Shown: positions 13,077 to 30,862, counted from the stretch's first letter. The stretch: 64,000 nucleotides of DNA from Sycobia sp. Sy_11 (GCA_018907035.1 JACCIC010000004.1:8097001-8161000); one strand, 5' to 3'. Made by a program: numbers and translations. Notes: generated from the sequence alone by a model not told the origin.

Positions 13077-16000
13077 ATGGATAATAAAATAATACAATGG
13101 AATATAAATGGATTAAATACCAGATTTGAATTCCAAATAAACTTATTATAGACGAAGATCCGGGAGTTTTGTGCCTACAGGAAACAAATTTTACGAACAA
13201 AAATTATACAGACATTAAAAAGTATAAAATAATTTTTAAAAATAGAACAGATTGCCATGCTGCAAGCGGGGGAGTAGCAATTTACGTTAAAAACCATATA
13301 AATATTAAAGAACTGAAAATCAATACTAATTTAGAAGCAATTGCAGTAACACTAAATCTAAGCAGTACAAGATTGACTACCTGCAATCTATACCTACCAA
13401 ATAGCCGCCCCCTAAAGATAGAAGAATTAAAAAAAATTGTACAGGAACTTCCGAAACCGTTTCTGCTAATAGGAGACTTTAACAGTCACAATACTCTCTG
13501 GGGTTCTTACAAAACTAATAATAGAGGTAAACTTATAGAAGAACTGTTAAAAGACGACAAGTTAACAGTGCTAAATAATGGAAAACCAACATATTTCAAT
13601 ATTTCAACAGGCACAAACAGTGTCATTGACGTATCAATATGCTCCTCAAGCTTAACGGACAGAATAGAATGGGATGCACTTACATATAGTTACAACAGCG
13701 ATCACTTCCCAATAAAAATCACAATGAAAACAAATTGTCCAGTACCAATTTATACCTCTAGATGGAAATTTAAAAAAGCGCAATGGGGCCAATATAAGAA
13801 AATCATCAATAGTAATATAGAGAAATGAAAAAATGTAATCGAAGCAAGAAAAATTAATATAGATAAAATAATTGATTATAATCTATTATTCAAATAATCT
13901 TATAATTTTGGAATTCTATTATTCTTGATGCTGCGGATATAACAATCCCAAAAACGAAAAAGAATATTGGAAGAAAAAATTTGCCTTGCTGGAATGAAAA
14001 CTGTAGTAAGGTAATAAAAGAATCTAAGCACGCCTTCAATATTTTCAAAAAGCATAAAACTTTCGAGAATCGACTTAATTATAAAAAACTATAGCATGAT
14101 ATACCTTAAAAATGTGCAAAAGGGAAAATTGGATAAGATTTATAAGTGAGTTAAACAACAATCATTCAACAAGTGCGATGTGGAAAAAAATTAATGCAAT
14201 CAACGGTAATCCAAAAAACAACAAAATAAACTGCCTAGTAACAAAAGAAAAAACTCTGACTTCAGATCCCGCAGAAATATCAAATATACTAGCTGAAAAA
14301 TTTGCCGAAAACTCAAGTGATTTAAATTTTGAGCCCAACTTCTTAAAATATAAAAAAGAAGTAGAAAAAGGAAAACTAAACGAACTAATAATAAAATCAA
14401 CTGAGACCATAGATTTTATTAACGAACCTATCCAATTAACGGAACTTTACGCAGTGCTGAAAAGGAGTAAAAACACAAGCGCAGGACCGGATGGAATGCC
14501 TAATATCCTTCTTAAAAATCTATCCGAGAAAGCCCTAGAATATTTACTAGCAATCTTCAACAAAATGTCGCAAAATAACAAATTTCCGAAATTATGGCAA
14601 GAGGCTACAATTATACCATTACCAAAGCCAAACAAAGACACAGAAGAACCAGGAAATTACAGGCCTATTGCTCTAACATGTTGTACAGGTAAAATAGTAG
14701 AAAAAATTATTAATGGATGTAATGGATAATAAATAAAATTATAATGGACTGAAATGGTTTTTAGAAACAAAACAAATTATTTCACCTCAACAACATGGGT
14801 TCCATAAATATCATTCAGCAATTGATAGTTTGATTACTATAGACGCATCTATCTGTGAAGTCCATAGCGAATAAACAGCACCTTGTTACAATAGCACTAG
14901 ACATAGAGAATGCATATGACATGTTTTGGAGAAATCGAATAATAAAAATACTCATTAACAATGGTCTTTATGGAAACATCCTCAACTATTCGGTAAATAT
15001 TCTAAAAAGTCGAAGTATCAACGTAAGGGTAAACAGTCAACTATCCAAATCTCACGTAATAGAAAACGAAGTACCACAAGGGGGAATAATAAGTGTGACT
15101 TTTTTCTGTTAGAAATTAATGATGCTCTGAATATCATACAGAATCCAGTAAAATGTACAGCATATGCAGATGATATTACAATAACTCTCAGGAAAAAATA
15201 TACAAACATCTGAAAGTATTTTACAAAACATCCTTACAAAATTAGAACAATTTTCACAAGAAACTGGCATTAAATTCTCCAAAACAAAAACGACAGTCAT
15301 AATTTTTTCCAGGAAAAAAAAGAAGGAAAAAATCAACCTCGTTCTTAATGGTCAAATACTACCACAATCACAAACGGTAAAGATACTAGGACTTATTTTT
15401 GAAGAAAAACATTCGTGGGATGCCCATATAAATCAATTAAAGATTAAGTGTAACAACTGATTAAATATAATAAAATGTATTGCCACAAAAAACTGGGATG
15501 CAAATCAAACATTACTAACTAAAACTTATAAAGCTATAGTTCAATCATGTTTGGATTATGGATCTATCATATATGACTCAGCCTCAAAACAGCTACTTAA
15601 TAAATTGGATTCAATACTACATACAGCAGCAAGAATTGCAACAGGAGCATTTAGAACTAGTCCAATACACAGCATAATTGCAGAAGCAAACCTTATGCCA
15701 TTAAAATATAGAAGGAAAAAATTATGTATAAACTACTTTTTATCAGTCATCGCTACACCATGTAAAAATAGTATAAAAAATCAATTAGATAAAAACGGAT
15801 ATGAAGTTACCAGTAAAAATCAGCTAAGGTCAATCAGCTGTAGAACAAAACAATATATAAAATTAGTAACTCCAGGAATTTCAAAAATTTAACCTAGAGT
15901 ACAATCAGATATACCTCCATGGAAAATTATAAAACCCGAAATTATCGAACTGGATAGTTCGAATAACAAAAAATCAAAATTTTCGAAATCTAAAGAAAAT

Positions 16001-16605
16001 TCCCGTACAATGCTGGATCAGTTCAGAGATTACTCTAATATATATATCTCGGCAATCAAAGCAAAAGGAAATGCGAAAAATTCATGTTTATATAACGGGG
16101 TAGAAACTTGTTATAATTTTTCAGATTCAATATCTCTATTCGACAGCGAAGCCTTAGACATCCTTGAAACCTTAAAGAATATAAAATCTAAAAATAGTGA
16201 TATTTACGTAATCACCAAATATTATCTCTGCACTAAGAAACAATAACAGTCATAATGAAACGATAACCAAAATAATAAAATTATTCAACAAACTAATACA
16301 TAACTATGATACAACAAAAATGATTTTTTAGCCCGTCAATTAAATTCATAAGGAAGGAAGAAGTAATAATAAATAGATTAAGAATAGGACATACAAATAT
16401 TAGTCATTTGCATATCATAACAAAAGAAGAACCAGCAAAATGTGAAAAATGTAATCTACGAATAACAGTTAAACATATACTACTTGAGTGTGAAAATACA
16501 AAGCAAAATAATAAAGAGATAAAATTATCTGCAGTGCACTTCTTAAAAAGCAGAATTTATATAAATATATATAAAGAAAAATTAGAGATGATAATGTTCA
16601 AATAG
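13077..16605 (+). pseudogene. LINE ORF2 (endonuclease - reverse transcriptase - RNase H), disabled
   Basis: Starts at ATG 13077 (MDNKIIQWNINGL, the endonuclease N-terminal motif); a stop and frameshift follow by 13151. The endonuclease is then open from 13169 to 13828 and keeps CLQET, GDFN (13472-13483) and SDH (13697-13705). The reverse transcriptase is spread over 14112-14729, 14855-15112 and beyond: NTSAGPDGMP, motif A with LDIENAYD (about 14890-14920), PQGG (15074-15085) and catalytic YADD (15163-15174). Thumb and connection lie at 15270-15890. The RNase H-like region (about 16010-16330) has lost the expected TDGS aspartate, and a frameshift removes the FSD motif. The C-terminus keeps CEKC...TVKHILLEC (16441-16491). 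At least six frame or stop lesions make it non-functional. Expected intact length is about 1,170 codons. Confidence 0.9.
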
Positions 16606-16729
16606 AAAATAATATTGTATACTCTTCTATATAACATAATAAAATAATTGTCATATTTTATGTATATAGCTGTCGCTAATGACCACAAGGTTGATGCGAC
16701 ATTAAATAAATAAATAAAAAAAAATATAT
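16606..16729 (+). other. LINE 3' UTR and A-rich tail
   Basis: Short 3' UTR of about 95 nt with GTCGCTAAT (16672-16680) and CGACATTAAATAA (16697-16709), then a TAAA/A tail to the target-site duplication. These two motifs recur in the SINE end near 40.3 kb. Confidence 0.75.
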
Positions 16730-17068
16730 ATTTTCGAAATGAACTTGATAAACATTTATTAATTAAAATAATGATTATAGTCAATGAATTTATATAAGAA
16801 AGCTTAATAACGATATCAATTTTTTAGCTAGGTTATATGTTATGCCTAGCTTAACCTTGTTTTAAGATAAAGTTTAGTCATAAGCAAAGATACATTGATA
16901 CGAAACTAACTGTTATTGAAAAAATGTAACTATAAATCGGCCGGAATGACCGTAAAAAACGTTACATGTTTTCCTATTTACTACCGAACAAAGATACCCT
17001 GTTACTAGGTAACTATATTTGAAAATATCTTGTTTATACTTTAAAAATATAATGCATTTCTAGCAGGG

Positions 17069-17440
17069 TCTCAACGAGCTATAAATTATCCACCGGCGTG
17101 AAACCCTCAAGTGCGCCGGATCTGCCCATTACGGCTACATAGCGATCCGTCCAATAAAACGAACTTTCGGCGACGAATCAATCCCTTCGCGGACAGATTG
17201 GCGATCGTTGAAATCTCTCCTAACCCCCCCCCCCCCAGAGGCAGAGCGCCGGCAATAAATAAAGGCCCGACGAATTTTCCGTCCCGACGATAATTAGACG
17301 GGCGTACGCAATGGCTCGCGCGAATCTGTGGTCTCTTAAACGGTTGGACGGTTCTACTACACCGATGAGCAGCCCGCCCAAGTATTATTTACGAGGCAAA
17401 ACGAGAATGTCACAGTGCTGGCGCGCACCGAGCGTTGCAC

Positions 17441-17442
<2 letters not shown>
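17069..17442. promoter_or_regulatory. GC-rich patch, candidate conserved noncoding or promoter DNA
   Basis: CpG-containing segment with a C run of about 14 (17225-17238) and a TAATTAGACGG homeodomain-like core (17291-17301). Frames on the plus strand are open for about 60 codons (17111-17293 and 17311 onward), without a recognised domain. The function is unknown. Confidence 0.2.

Positions 17443-17498
<56 letters not shown>
17443..17498. repeat. (TA)n microsatellite
   Basis: About 56 bp of TA at the right edge of the GC-rich patch. Confidence 0.95.
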
Positions 17499-17500
<2 letters not shown>

Positions 17501-17590
17501 TCCGGGAAATTGGATACACGCCGTGTATAAAGCGTACGTGTGTGACTGGAGCGCGCGAATGATGAAAATGGAGAGAGAAAATATGAGGGA

Positions 17591-17715
17591 TAGAGAGAGA
17601 GAGAGAGAGGAAAGGAAAGAAGGAAGGAAGGAAGGAAGGAAAGGCAATGAGAGTGCAGCGAGCGCGGGAGCGAAGAGGGAGACTTGAGAGAAAGAGAGAG
17701 AGAGAGAGAGCGCGC
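17591..17715. repeat. Polypurine GA / GAAG tract
   Basis: (GA)n at 17591-17609, a GAAG/GGAA tetranucleotide tract to 17644, then a second GA-rich run to about 17710. The purine strand is the plus strand. Such mirror-like purine tracts can form triplex DNA. Confidence 0.9.
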
Positions 17716-19897
17716 GAAGGCGTTGGACTTATTATTGAACCCTTGGCCCCCGCCCCCTGCATACTCGCGGAACACGTATACACTTTCGTTTTTAGCGGAA
17801 TATATTTTTCGTGCCTACTTGAATTTTTTTTTCCTTTGATTTTAAACGGTCATTCGTATCCAAACTTTGCAAATACGATGCTCTGCACCTGTGGCTGGCT
17901 GCTTAATATGTATGTACGGATAAAGTTCCCTCGATGTAAACAATGATTTTTTTTGGTCCGAATCTACACGAGCGTGTGGCCCCTTCACAGATCTTCCTGC
18001 AATGCCTTTTATTTTTATTTTTTCAACTGATAATAATGGTCTTTATTTTATTATTCAGAAGTTTTATTTTTTTTCTCGATAAAACTGTTAAAAATAGATA
18101 AAAATTCGTTTTTAAATGCGCAGAAGAGAATCTATCGAGATGAGTCGTAAGATGGGAAGACGCTGATTAAAAATGTAAAACTGGCATGCTTGAATTGCTT
18201 CAATCGCTCTCGTATCTGGCACAATTGATCATTTTGCGACGAAAATTAATACTTTTTTTTTGTGTAAAAGACTATGCTGGATTGTGCGTCATTTTGATTT
18301 AAAAATTATACGTGTGCGTGCGTGTGCAGGAATTGAGTTGTGCCACAGCTGTTTTTTCCGCTAATCCATCGGCATTTAGTCACATTAGACATAATAACTA
18401 ACTGAATATGCAAGTATTGATCCGGTAAAAAATTTTTATGTAATACTTGTTCGAAGCGTGCAGGACGAATAATGGTATCGGTATTTAATGCACGTTTTCT
18501 TTTGCAATTTACAGACTATATATATTATAGCCCGTCCAATGAGAAAGCGTATAAAGGTCACGGTATAGTCGCTTGGATCTTCTCAAAGCTTCAATCTATT
18601 TTATTCTCTCTGGTCTGCTCACCATTCGACATATAGGACGCTATAGGAACGGTAGAAAACTTACGGTGACCAATTGCTTTTTCGTTTTAACCGTCACGTT
18701 TGTAATTCAGAATAGAAATGGTAGAGTAATGTTCTTTTTTTTTTTTAAGAAGTCCAAGAGTTGGCGATTGCAAGACTGGAGCTGAAATTATTTCTGCCGC
18801 CGTGGGGACCTCCATCGTTTCTCATATATACATCTCCCCCTGTCTCTGGACGCAGAGATTGTACCCTCAGAATTATAAAACTTTGCGATCTTCCCTGAAG
18901 ATTTTTAGTTCGGAATGAAGAAAGAAACGCCATTTTTATTTTTAAGGAAAATTCTTTTTTCACCCGATTATCAACTTAACTAAGATGTCGGAATTACGGT
19001 CTTTCTAAAATAATGCAAGTATAATTATATAACGACAGCCAGGGTGTCCATTTTTACATAAGCGGCCTCGTAGAATCTGAAATCTAAAAACTACTGCTAA
19101 AAAATAAAAAAATAAATAATGAACATTGTTGGTAAAGGATAATCTAAATTCTCTAACTTTTATTTGTTATTTGTACTTTTTATATTTCTGATTCTACGGG
19201 AATGATTACAAACAAAAAAAGCCCGACTATCCTTATATAATCATAATTATATCATTTGATGAACACTCTGTGCCGATAAAAAGTTAAGTTCGTACAGCAA
19301 TCGTCACGTGTACAATTTTAATTTTTAATTATAAAACTTGGATTTTTCCATTTAGATAGCTCCAATTATTATGTGAAACGAGATTGCAATAATACAGTTG
19401 AAAATTCGATTAAAACGCATAATTTCCAAAAGAAAGTGTTGAATTAAAATAAAATATAATATTTCATATTACTCTGTGGTCTGATTCTAAAAGAAATACC
19501 CTCCAATGTGTATTTAAAAATATTTTTTATCAAGTGTCCAAATTGTAACAATTAGTACAGTGAGAATCAAATCAACGAAAAATACAATAATGAATGAACA
19601 TAAAAAGACAATCACGCGCTTTCGGTTTATTTCCTTATAATAAATTTTGATCTTAAGTACTTTGTATACGAAAATCGCGTATGAAAACTTCAGTCACGCC
19701 TATACGTCGCTTTTCGAGCATCCATACGAAACAAAGAAAAGACAATATGTACGCGAAATCCTCGTATAAAGAAAAAAATAATAAAGAGAGTAAAAGATTT
19801 GCCCGTCTATATAATTGCATCGACACAGCCACGTACGATAACCTCGAAAATAACTTAAATGGCAAATGAAATCCGAAATATTTCCTAACCAACCAGC

Positions 19898-19901
<4 letters not shown>
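17716..19901. other. Noncoding DNA, no gene seen
   Basis: Mixed-composition sequence without a recognisable exon, RNA or transposon. Open frames at 18573-18785 (plus) and 18745-18963 (minus) overlap each other and a T run, and are not supported as genes. Confidence 0.55.

Positions 19902-19941
<40 letters not shown>
19902..19941. repeat. (GA)n microsatellite
   Basis: About 40 bp of GA. Confidence 0.95.
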
Positions 19942-19944
<3 letters not shown>

Positions 19945-20323
19945 TGTGTGTGGTTCCGAGTGTTTTTCGAATTCAAACTGCGCAGCTCCCCAACCTTTCA
20001 ATTCGCGAATTATTTATAAAAATCGCAGCGACGACGACCGCGCGCTTTTTTATTTTTTTCATGTATATCTATACATACTGTACGTGTATGAGTCGCAACG
20101 GTCTACACAGCACGGCGTTGAAAATAGGTCGCCGTGTTTACGGCGCGGCGCATCCTTTTAGCCCCGGCGTGCGCCACCACCTCTCTTTCCTCTCCTTTTT
20201 TTTGCGCCACGACGGCTATAACCTCTGCTACGTAACATATCTGCGCATTTTTCGCATCCGCACGCATATAAACCCAATCATAAATACATAAATAACCATA
20301 TGCATGTATATATTAATGTAGAT

Positions 20324-20341
20324 ACACACACACACGCACAC

Positions 20342-20438
<97 letters not shown>
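20324..20438. repeat. (CA)n microsatellite
   Basis: About 115 bp, the longest CA run in the window, with three or four CGCA interruptions. Flanking 20040-20260 is a CpG-richer patch without a recognised exon. Confidence 0.95.
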
Positions 20439-20763
20439 TTGTATTTCGAATTTTTCGCTAGACGCTTATTTCTGGAATGAATCGCGATGCTGCAGTCTCG
20501 GATTCTCTTACATTTATGCATGTATAGGGATACAAGAGCATTCCTTTTGCATTCGTGCACGCACGTGCTTTTGTATGTGTGTGTCTGCGCGTGTGTGTTT
20601 TCTGGTTAATGTTTTTAAACAGAATTTTCGGGTATGCATAACGCGCTCGAACTAACGAAACTTTCGCGTGTAGTTCACATGCGTTGCCACAGAGAGATAG
20701 AGAGGGAATTTAAACACAAATATAAACTTGTTTGTAGAATTTCATTACAAGTTAAAAATACAA

Positions 20764-20861
20764 TGTGTGTGCGTGTGTGTGCGTGCACGCGTGTCTGTGC
20801 CTGCTGTGCCTGCCTGTGCCTGTCTGTATGTGTCTGTGTGTCTGTGTGTCTGGATGTGTGT
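20764..20861. repeat. TG-rich cryptic repeat (TGTCTGTG / TGCCTG)
   Basis: Imperfect tandem of TGTG, TGTCTG and TGCCTG units over about 100 bp. It lies 330 bp from the CA tract in the opposite dinucleotide orientation, so the two could pair imperfectly. Confidence 0.8.
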
Positions 20862-21546
20862 CAATAATAAAAATATAATAGCGATTAAAATAACGATTTG
20901 TCATCGTGAGCCATAAAATTAAAAATTTAATATCGTGAAATTATAATATTATGGACATATACTATAGATAAAAGCGCAGTATATGTCTATTTCGTTAAAC
21001 AATATATCACAGCAATTGATACGAGTATACCGGAAATTAAGTAGAAGAGATATACAGGTTACTTTTTTTTGCTTCATTTAACGTCGCTGCGTCGATTACG
21101 TCCGATGGAAATTCGTCACCCTCTTTTCGTAAATTAAGAAGTAGAAATGTGTGCTTTCTATGAAGCAGCACTTATTTCATTTGATAAATGTCTAGTGGAA
21201 TTTAGTATGAAGGAACGTTTGTCAACGCGGTTGATTGTCAAAACACTAACTAGACCGTTCAGAAATAACAGCTCTCGACGCTCTGTATCTGTCTGTATTA
21301 AATTAAAAAATCTATAAGTGGATTATCCTAAGCAGCTGTAACGCTGACCGTCATTAAACCGTTCTGACAAATATAATAGGTGCAAAAAACTAATATACTA
21401 ATATATATATAACGTGAAAATAATGGTAACAAGTTTTAAATTTTTCCATATATTTTGATATATGATAAATATTATTTAAAATATAATAATCATGCCTTAT
21501 TTTCATTTGTAGACAATTTATTGAGAATCAAAAGCTTAATTTCATA

Positions 21547-21606
<60 letters not shown>

Positions 21607-24600
21607 CATATCGTTTATTTTAGTTGCATCGTATCATTAGCTGAGGTCCCAAATATATAAATATAACGTTTGATAATTATAAATGTAGAAATAATAACAA
21701 TGTTTTTCTCTACATTGTTTTTCATTCCGATGCTTATTTTTACATTATGCCCATTGCAAATACCAACAAATTTTATATAGATATACATCTATAGCTGCAT
21801 TAGAAATTATTAATGACTTCTTTTACACACACACACACACACGCGCGCGCGATATTTAGCGTTTAGCGCTGATGTGAATAACAACGGTGAAAAAGTATAC
21901 TCGAGACGCCAAGATAATTAAGATTGATCTCAGCTCTGAGAGGTGCAACAGTGTGTAATACGTAATGATTGTCGAAATTTGAGACGGATTTACGGCGTGG
22001 CGCGAGGGTTTTGAATTTCAAAAATAAGACGCAAACTGTCTTCTTATGTATTAATAGAACCCGTCCTCTCGATACATAGTATAATATAGAGAGATTCGCC
22101 CGGTTTCAGGCACGAGTCGCGCGGGGCGCTTGCTTCTATGCGGAAATATTTAGACTTCGCTTACTCCTTTACTGCACAATGTTACTCATTGCATAGATGA
22201 TATTATAGATTTTGAATATTATCTGTTAAAAATACCTTCTCGAACGCGTTATGTGTCTCCAATGAGACGAACCGCCGTTATTATTAGTTATTTTAAATAA
22301 ACATGCAATAAGCATACATTATTGTATAAATGCATTGATTCTCATAACTCAATTTGTAGATTTATCGCGTCTGCTCAGTGCAATAAACGCTTAATAAATG
22401 CCAAAGGGACAGAATCTGTGAACTACTTAAAAAGTTGCTCGTGAAGAAAATTTGTATTCTTTGGCTTGCGTTACGAACGTCGACGTTGTCTCTCACCAAC
22501 TGTGATTAAAATAATATGTATACATATGATGCGCTCAATCCATCGTGTCTATGATATTTAAAGTGAATTTCAGTAACGAAATACGTCAGATGAAAAAATT
22601 TATAATTTTCCCTTTATGAAGGTATTTCAATGCTTAAATCGCTTTACAATTTTACGAGTTCGAATTAATTAATACCGAAATTTTTTTATGCATACATACT
22701 TTTTTCTTATTTACTACACGTCGATCGAGAGTAACTTTTAATTTTCAGACTTTCTTGATTCACAATGTCTTGCTTGTATGGACATTTTCAATTGGCGGCT
22801 CGCATCGAACAAAAAAATATGTCTTCACAGGCTCGCAGGTCGTGCGTCCCAATTATCGTTCCAATATTTATCGGCAAACGATTGCATCTTTGAAAAAAAT
22901 AAATATCACACGATTGTGTTATATTCGTTCGTCCCTTCACATTTACATGAACTATTGCTTACAGCGTATTAATACGAGCAAGAGTTCCGCTAGATTATAG
23001 TGTTCCGTCCTGATTTCCGTTGATGGTAACCATAAAGACTCTTGATAAATTTGCTTTGCAAATCATGATGATTTCTTCTCCAATTAAAAGTAATTAAAAA
23101 AACTCCGTGACCTTAGCCAGCCTAAATTCCTTCAATAGTATCAATTGCACTCTTAAATGTTTCCGGTTTGAGGGTTGCAAAACGATCTGTAAACGGTATC
23201 TTAAAACTCTTCATATAGGTGTCTCAAATAAACGCCTATCTAATTCTTTCTTATTTTCCAAACTCCGTTACGCGACGAAATCCAGTATATAATTTAACAA
23301 AGGCATTTTGATTATTATTCACTAATTCATTATACTTCGTACACGTACACGATCCTACTTGTTTTCATGCTTAATTTTGCGAGACTAAAATTCTGCAAGG
23401 CCGTCAGTTAACACAATTTACTTTATGCATGTAAATAAATCAGCGTCCTTTGGTTGAGATGATTTTGCGTTCTGCCCGCGCGAAAAACCTTTCGCATTGT
23501 AAAATACAATTTTTTAATTATGAAGGATTTAATTATTTTGGTCATCCCTTTTTGGCGTTTATACGCACGCACGCGGGCGCGCACACACACACACATACAC
23601 ACATTATATTATATTATGAAGCTTCCATAGATTTGTAATCGTCACTAATTGTCTCAGTCTTTGGATTTTCGAGACGATCTTTTATTCGGCTCAATCTGCT
23701 TTTAAGATATCGGTCGATGATAAGATCGTTTATTTTTATGAGCATAAATAGGAAGGTTGGAATATTTCTTGTATAACGTTGCATGTGCACTTCTGACTCT
23801 TGGTAAAAAAACTGTCACAGTCACAGTCGTAATGAGATATGTTTTTTTCCATTATTTAGCTAACCCTATACTTTTTTTTAACTTGTATATTTGCTTTCAC
23901 TTAGACAATAAACGTAGATAATGTTTAAGAATGTGTCGTTTCATTTTGCACGCAAAACCTGGCAAAACGTTTGAGGACACCTGTACTTGCGTATACGCAA
24001 TGCGCGATGCCTTCGAACGAAATTTAAAAGAATTCGGGAAGCGTTTTAACATTTTCCGCGGATCTATGAATGGTGTGCCATTGTGAACTTGGTACATGCT
24101 CCTATCCTTCTTTAACTACGGTTGCTTTAAGTGATGGGTGCACCACGTTTAATATCGTTGCCGACCATTGAATTCTGAATAATGCGTCATGGTGTTGGCC
24201 CGTGCAACATTAGACATCGTAATTCATTGTTGTTTTAAAGTCAATGGTAAAATGGTCGCCTTCGAGACTTCTGCTTGAAGGCACCGATAACTGCCCCGTC
24301 AGATCGGTTACAAGTTGCCTATCTGTTAAATATAAGAATACACGATTATTAGACATTTGTGACGAGTATAATATATTTTTTGGCTACACGATATTACTTT
24401 CTGCCAGTGAATATTCTGTAAATGCCAGTCCCTTTAAGCAATTCATAAATAGGGCTTGCTTATTAAATAACACGTAGAATTTTTAACAATTTTGAAAATT
24501 GATTGCTCCGTGATTTCACTGCTCGATTTTTTGAACGCGATAACTGAGAGCTTTTGGTCGAAAAAGCCATTGACAAATCACTATCGCGATTTTAAGATTA

Positions 24601-25461
24601 CAGTTGGACCATTAGTAAATACATGCACTATCTCTCTCTTCCTCTCTATCTCTCTCTCCCTCTTTCTCCCTCTCTCTCTCTCTCTCTTCGAAGGTTTCCT
24701 CAAAACTCGTTTATAAAATTTAAAAAGCTTGTTTTTTCCCCAAATGAATCTTATTATTACTACGCCAAAATACACCAGCTTATCGTTCTATTAAGCAAAG
24801 CGATGTAAAAAAAATTATTTATAATTTTCATTAATAATGGAAGGTTATTCGGGCTAAACTATATAGTACGTAATCGTTATTATGCTCATTCGACTGCAGC
24901 TATGACGTTGATTTTCTAACATTTTCAAAATCGTTTATTTTGCAAAATTTAATTATTTGTAAATCCTATATAAGCGAACTAAAAATATCATTTTTTATTA
25001 AATATTAGAGGCACGTTTTCACTCCCTGTTTCAATTTTGATAACTATAATGAAAAATCAAACATCTATATATAGAAATTTTTTTTAAAAATCTTGCTTAA
25101 ATTTTTTTATTATCTCACGGACTATATAGAAATGATAATATTATATATAAAAAATATATTGGAAATATTTATCGTCCTTTCTATATCGTCTATACCCGAA
25201 ATAAACAAAAGTCACAACAGACGCACAGTATTCCCCACTTCGCGGAAACTTCGTGGATCGATTCATTGTGAAAATTGGTCGTTTATATAATAATGCTAAT
25301 AGAAAACAAAGCCTCTGATACATCGGTAAGGTAGAGACGTAAATATATATATATACACCTGTATATACATGTGCATTATCTATAAAGCCACGTCGGGTAG
25401 TGATGACCACATGACTTAATGAAACATTTGCCGATACGTTCTCGTATATTATATACAAATG

Positions 25462-25464
<3 letters not shown>
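20862..25464. other. Noncoding DNA, no gene seen
   Basis: Includes a (TA)n run at 21550-21600, a short CA/CG run at 21827-21851 and a CT-rich tract at 24630-24690. GC-richer patches at 21880-22150 and 22740-23290 contain possible regulatory motifs, for example GCTTTGCAAATCATGATG (about 23051-23069), which has a POU/homeodomain-like look. No exon or transposon recognised. Confidence 0.5.
21550..21600. repeat. (TA)n microsatellite
   Basis: About 51 bp of TA. Confidence 0.95.

Positions 25465-25512
<48 letters not shown>
25465..25512. repeat. (TA)n microsatellite
   Basis: About 48 bp of TA forming the left border of the CpG island at 25.55-25.89 kb. Confidence 0.95.
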
Positions 25513-25518
<6 letters not shown>

Positions 25519-25549
25519 CTGCATACCACATGCGCGCCGCGTGCAATGT

Positions 25550-25890
25550 AGAATCACCGCGCGATGCGACGCGATGCGACGCACGCGAACGATACGATGA
25601 CCCCGGCGATGCGTCGCGCCGTTGCCAAATTTCGAGCGGTGGTATCCGCGCGAGGCCGCGAAATTCGCCGATGCCCGCCGCCTCGGCAGAGGTGCCCCTC
25701 ACGGCGGGGCCTTTCGCGGGCGCTCGCGGATCGGAGCCCGGCGCGCGCTGGTGTGTGTGTGTGTGTGCGTCTGTGTTCGCGTGTCGTTGTGAAAACGATG
25801 TGCATATACGTACGCATGCACGGGGAGCCCCGAATCCGAGCGTCGAAACGAGATTCGCCAGCATCGCCTCGGGCGGGCTGATGCACGGTA
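25550..25890. promoter_or_regulatory. CpG island between two (TA)n tracts
   Basis: About 340 bp, very GC- and CpG-rich, with GATGCGACGC tandem copies (about 25561-25583) and a GT run (25751-25768). Three or more frames on both strands are open across it (for example plus 25564-25881 and minus 25554-25886), so openness reflects base composition, not coding. The sharp borders by TA microsatellites are a feature shared with other islands here. A promoter role is an inference. Confidence 0.35.
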
Positions 25891-25894
25891 ATTT

Positions 25895-30630
<4,736 letters not shown>

Positions 30631-30688
<58 letters not shown>
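30631..30688. repeat. (TA)n microsatellite
   Basis: About 58 bp of TA. Confidence 0.95.
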
Positions 30689-30690
<2 letters not shown>

Positions 30691-30772
30691 CTGTATACAT
30701 ATATTTGAAGTTTGTTCAAATACAGCGTTGCCACATCCGTCTTTTTTAATGCGAAAATCACCGTTTCTCTCT

Positions 30773-30774
30773 CT

Positions 30775-30857
<83 letters not shown>
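30773..30857. repeat. Compound (CT)n-(TA)n microsatellite
   Basis: CT run of about 50 bp followed by about 32 bp of TA. It is the reverse-complement arrangement of the tract at 25.9 kb. Confidence 0.95.

Positions 30858-30862
<5 letters not shown>

Larger units (their letters stand above)
11588..16729 (+). mobile_element. I-clade non-LTR retrotransposon (LINE), full length but disabled
   Basis: Boundaries are defined by a 9-bp target-site duplication, ATTTTCGAA, at 11579-11587 and 16730-16738. Order: 5' UTR with internal promoter, ORF1 with a CCHC zinc knuckle, ORF2 with an AP-type endonuclease, reverse transcriptase, RNase H-like region and C-terminal Cys/His motif, short 3' UTR, and an ATTAAATAAATAAATA-type A-rich tail. 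The RNase H remnant, the zinc-knuckle ORF1 and the TAA/TAAA tail place it in or near the I clade rather than Jockey, which lacks RNase H. Both ORFs carry stops and frameshifts, so it cannot encode its own proteins. The preserved 5' end shows it was not a truncated insertion. Confidence 0.9.
10748..17068. mobile_element. Putative DNA transposon ends enclosing a nested LINE
   Basis: CCCTGGTAGAAAT at 10748-10760 is matched by inverted ATTTCTAGCAGGG at 17056-17068 (12 of 13 positions). Inside both ends the motif GTTACTAGGTA occurs near the terminus (about 10783 and 17002), and CTAGGT hexamers cluster in the left 200 bp (10787, 10891, 10910, 10922). Subterminal motif clusters of this kind are typical of DNA transposons. 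Removing the LINE leaves about 1.16 kb with no transposase, so this would be a non-autonomous element. No clear target-site duplication is visible outside the ends, so the superfamily is not assigned and the terminal match could be fortuitous. Confidence 0.35.

Noticed and set aside
14162..14641. Minus-strand frames of 64-82 codons
   Set aside because: Antisense shadows of the LINE reverse transcriptase.
17357..17946. Overlapping frames of 90-132 codons
   Set aside because: Built on TA, GA and GAAG repeats, with no non-repetitive domain.
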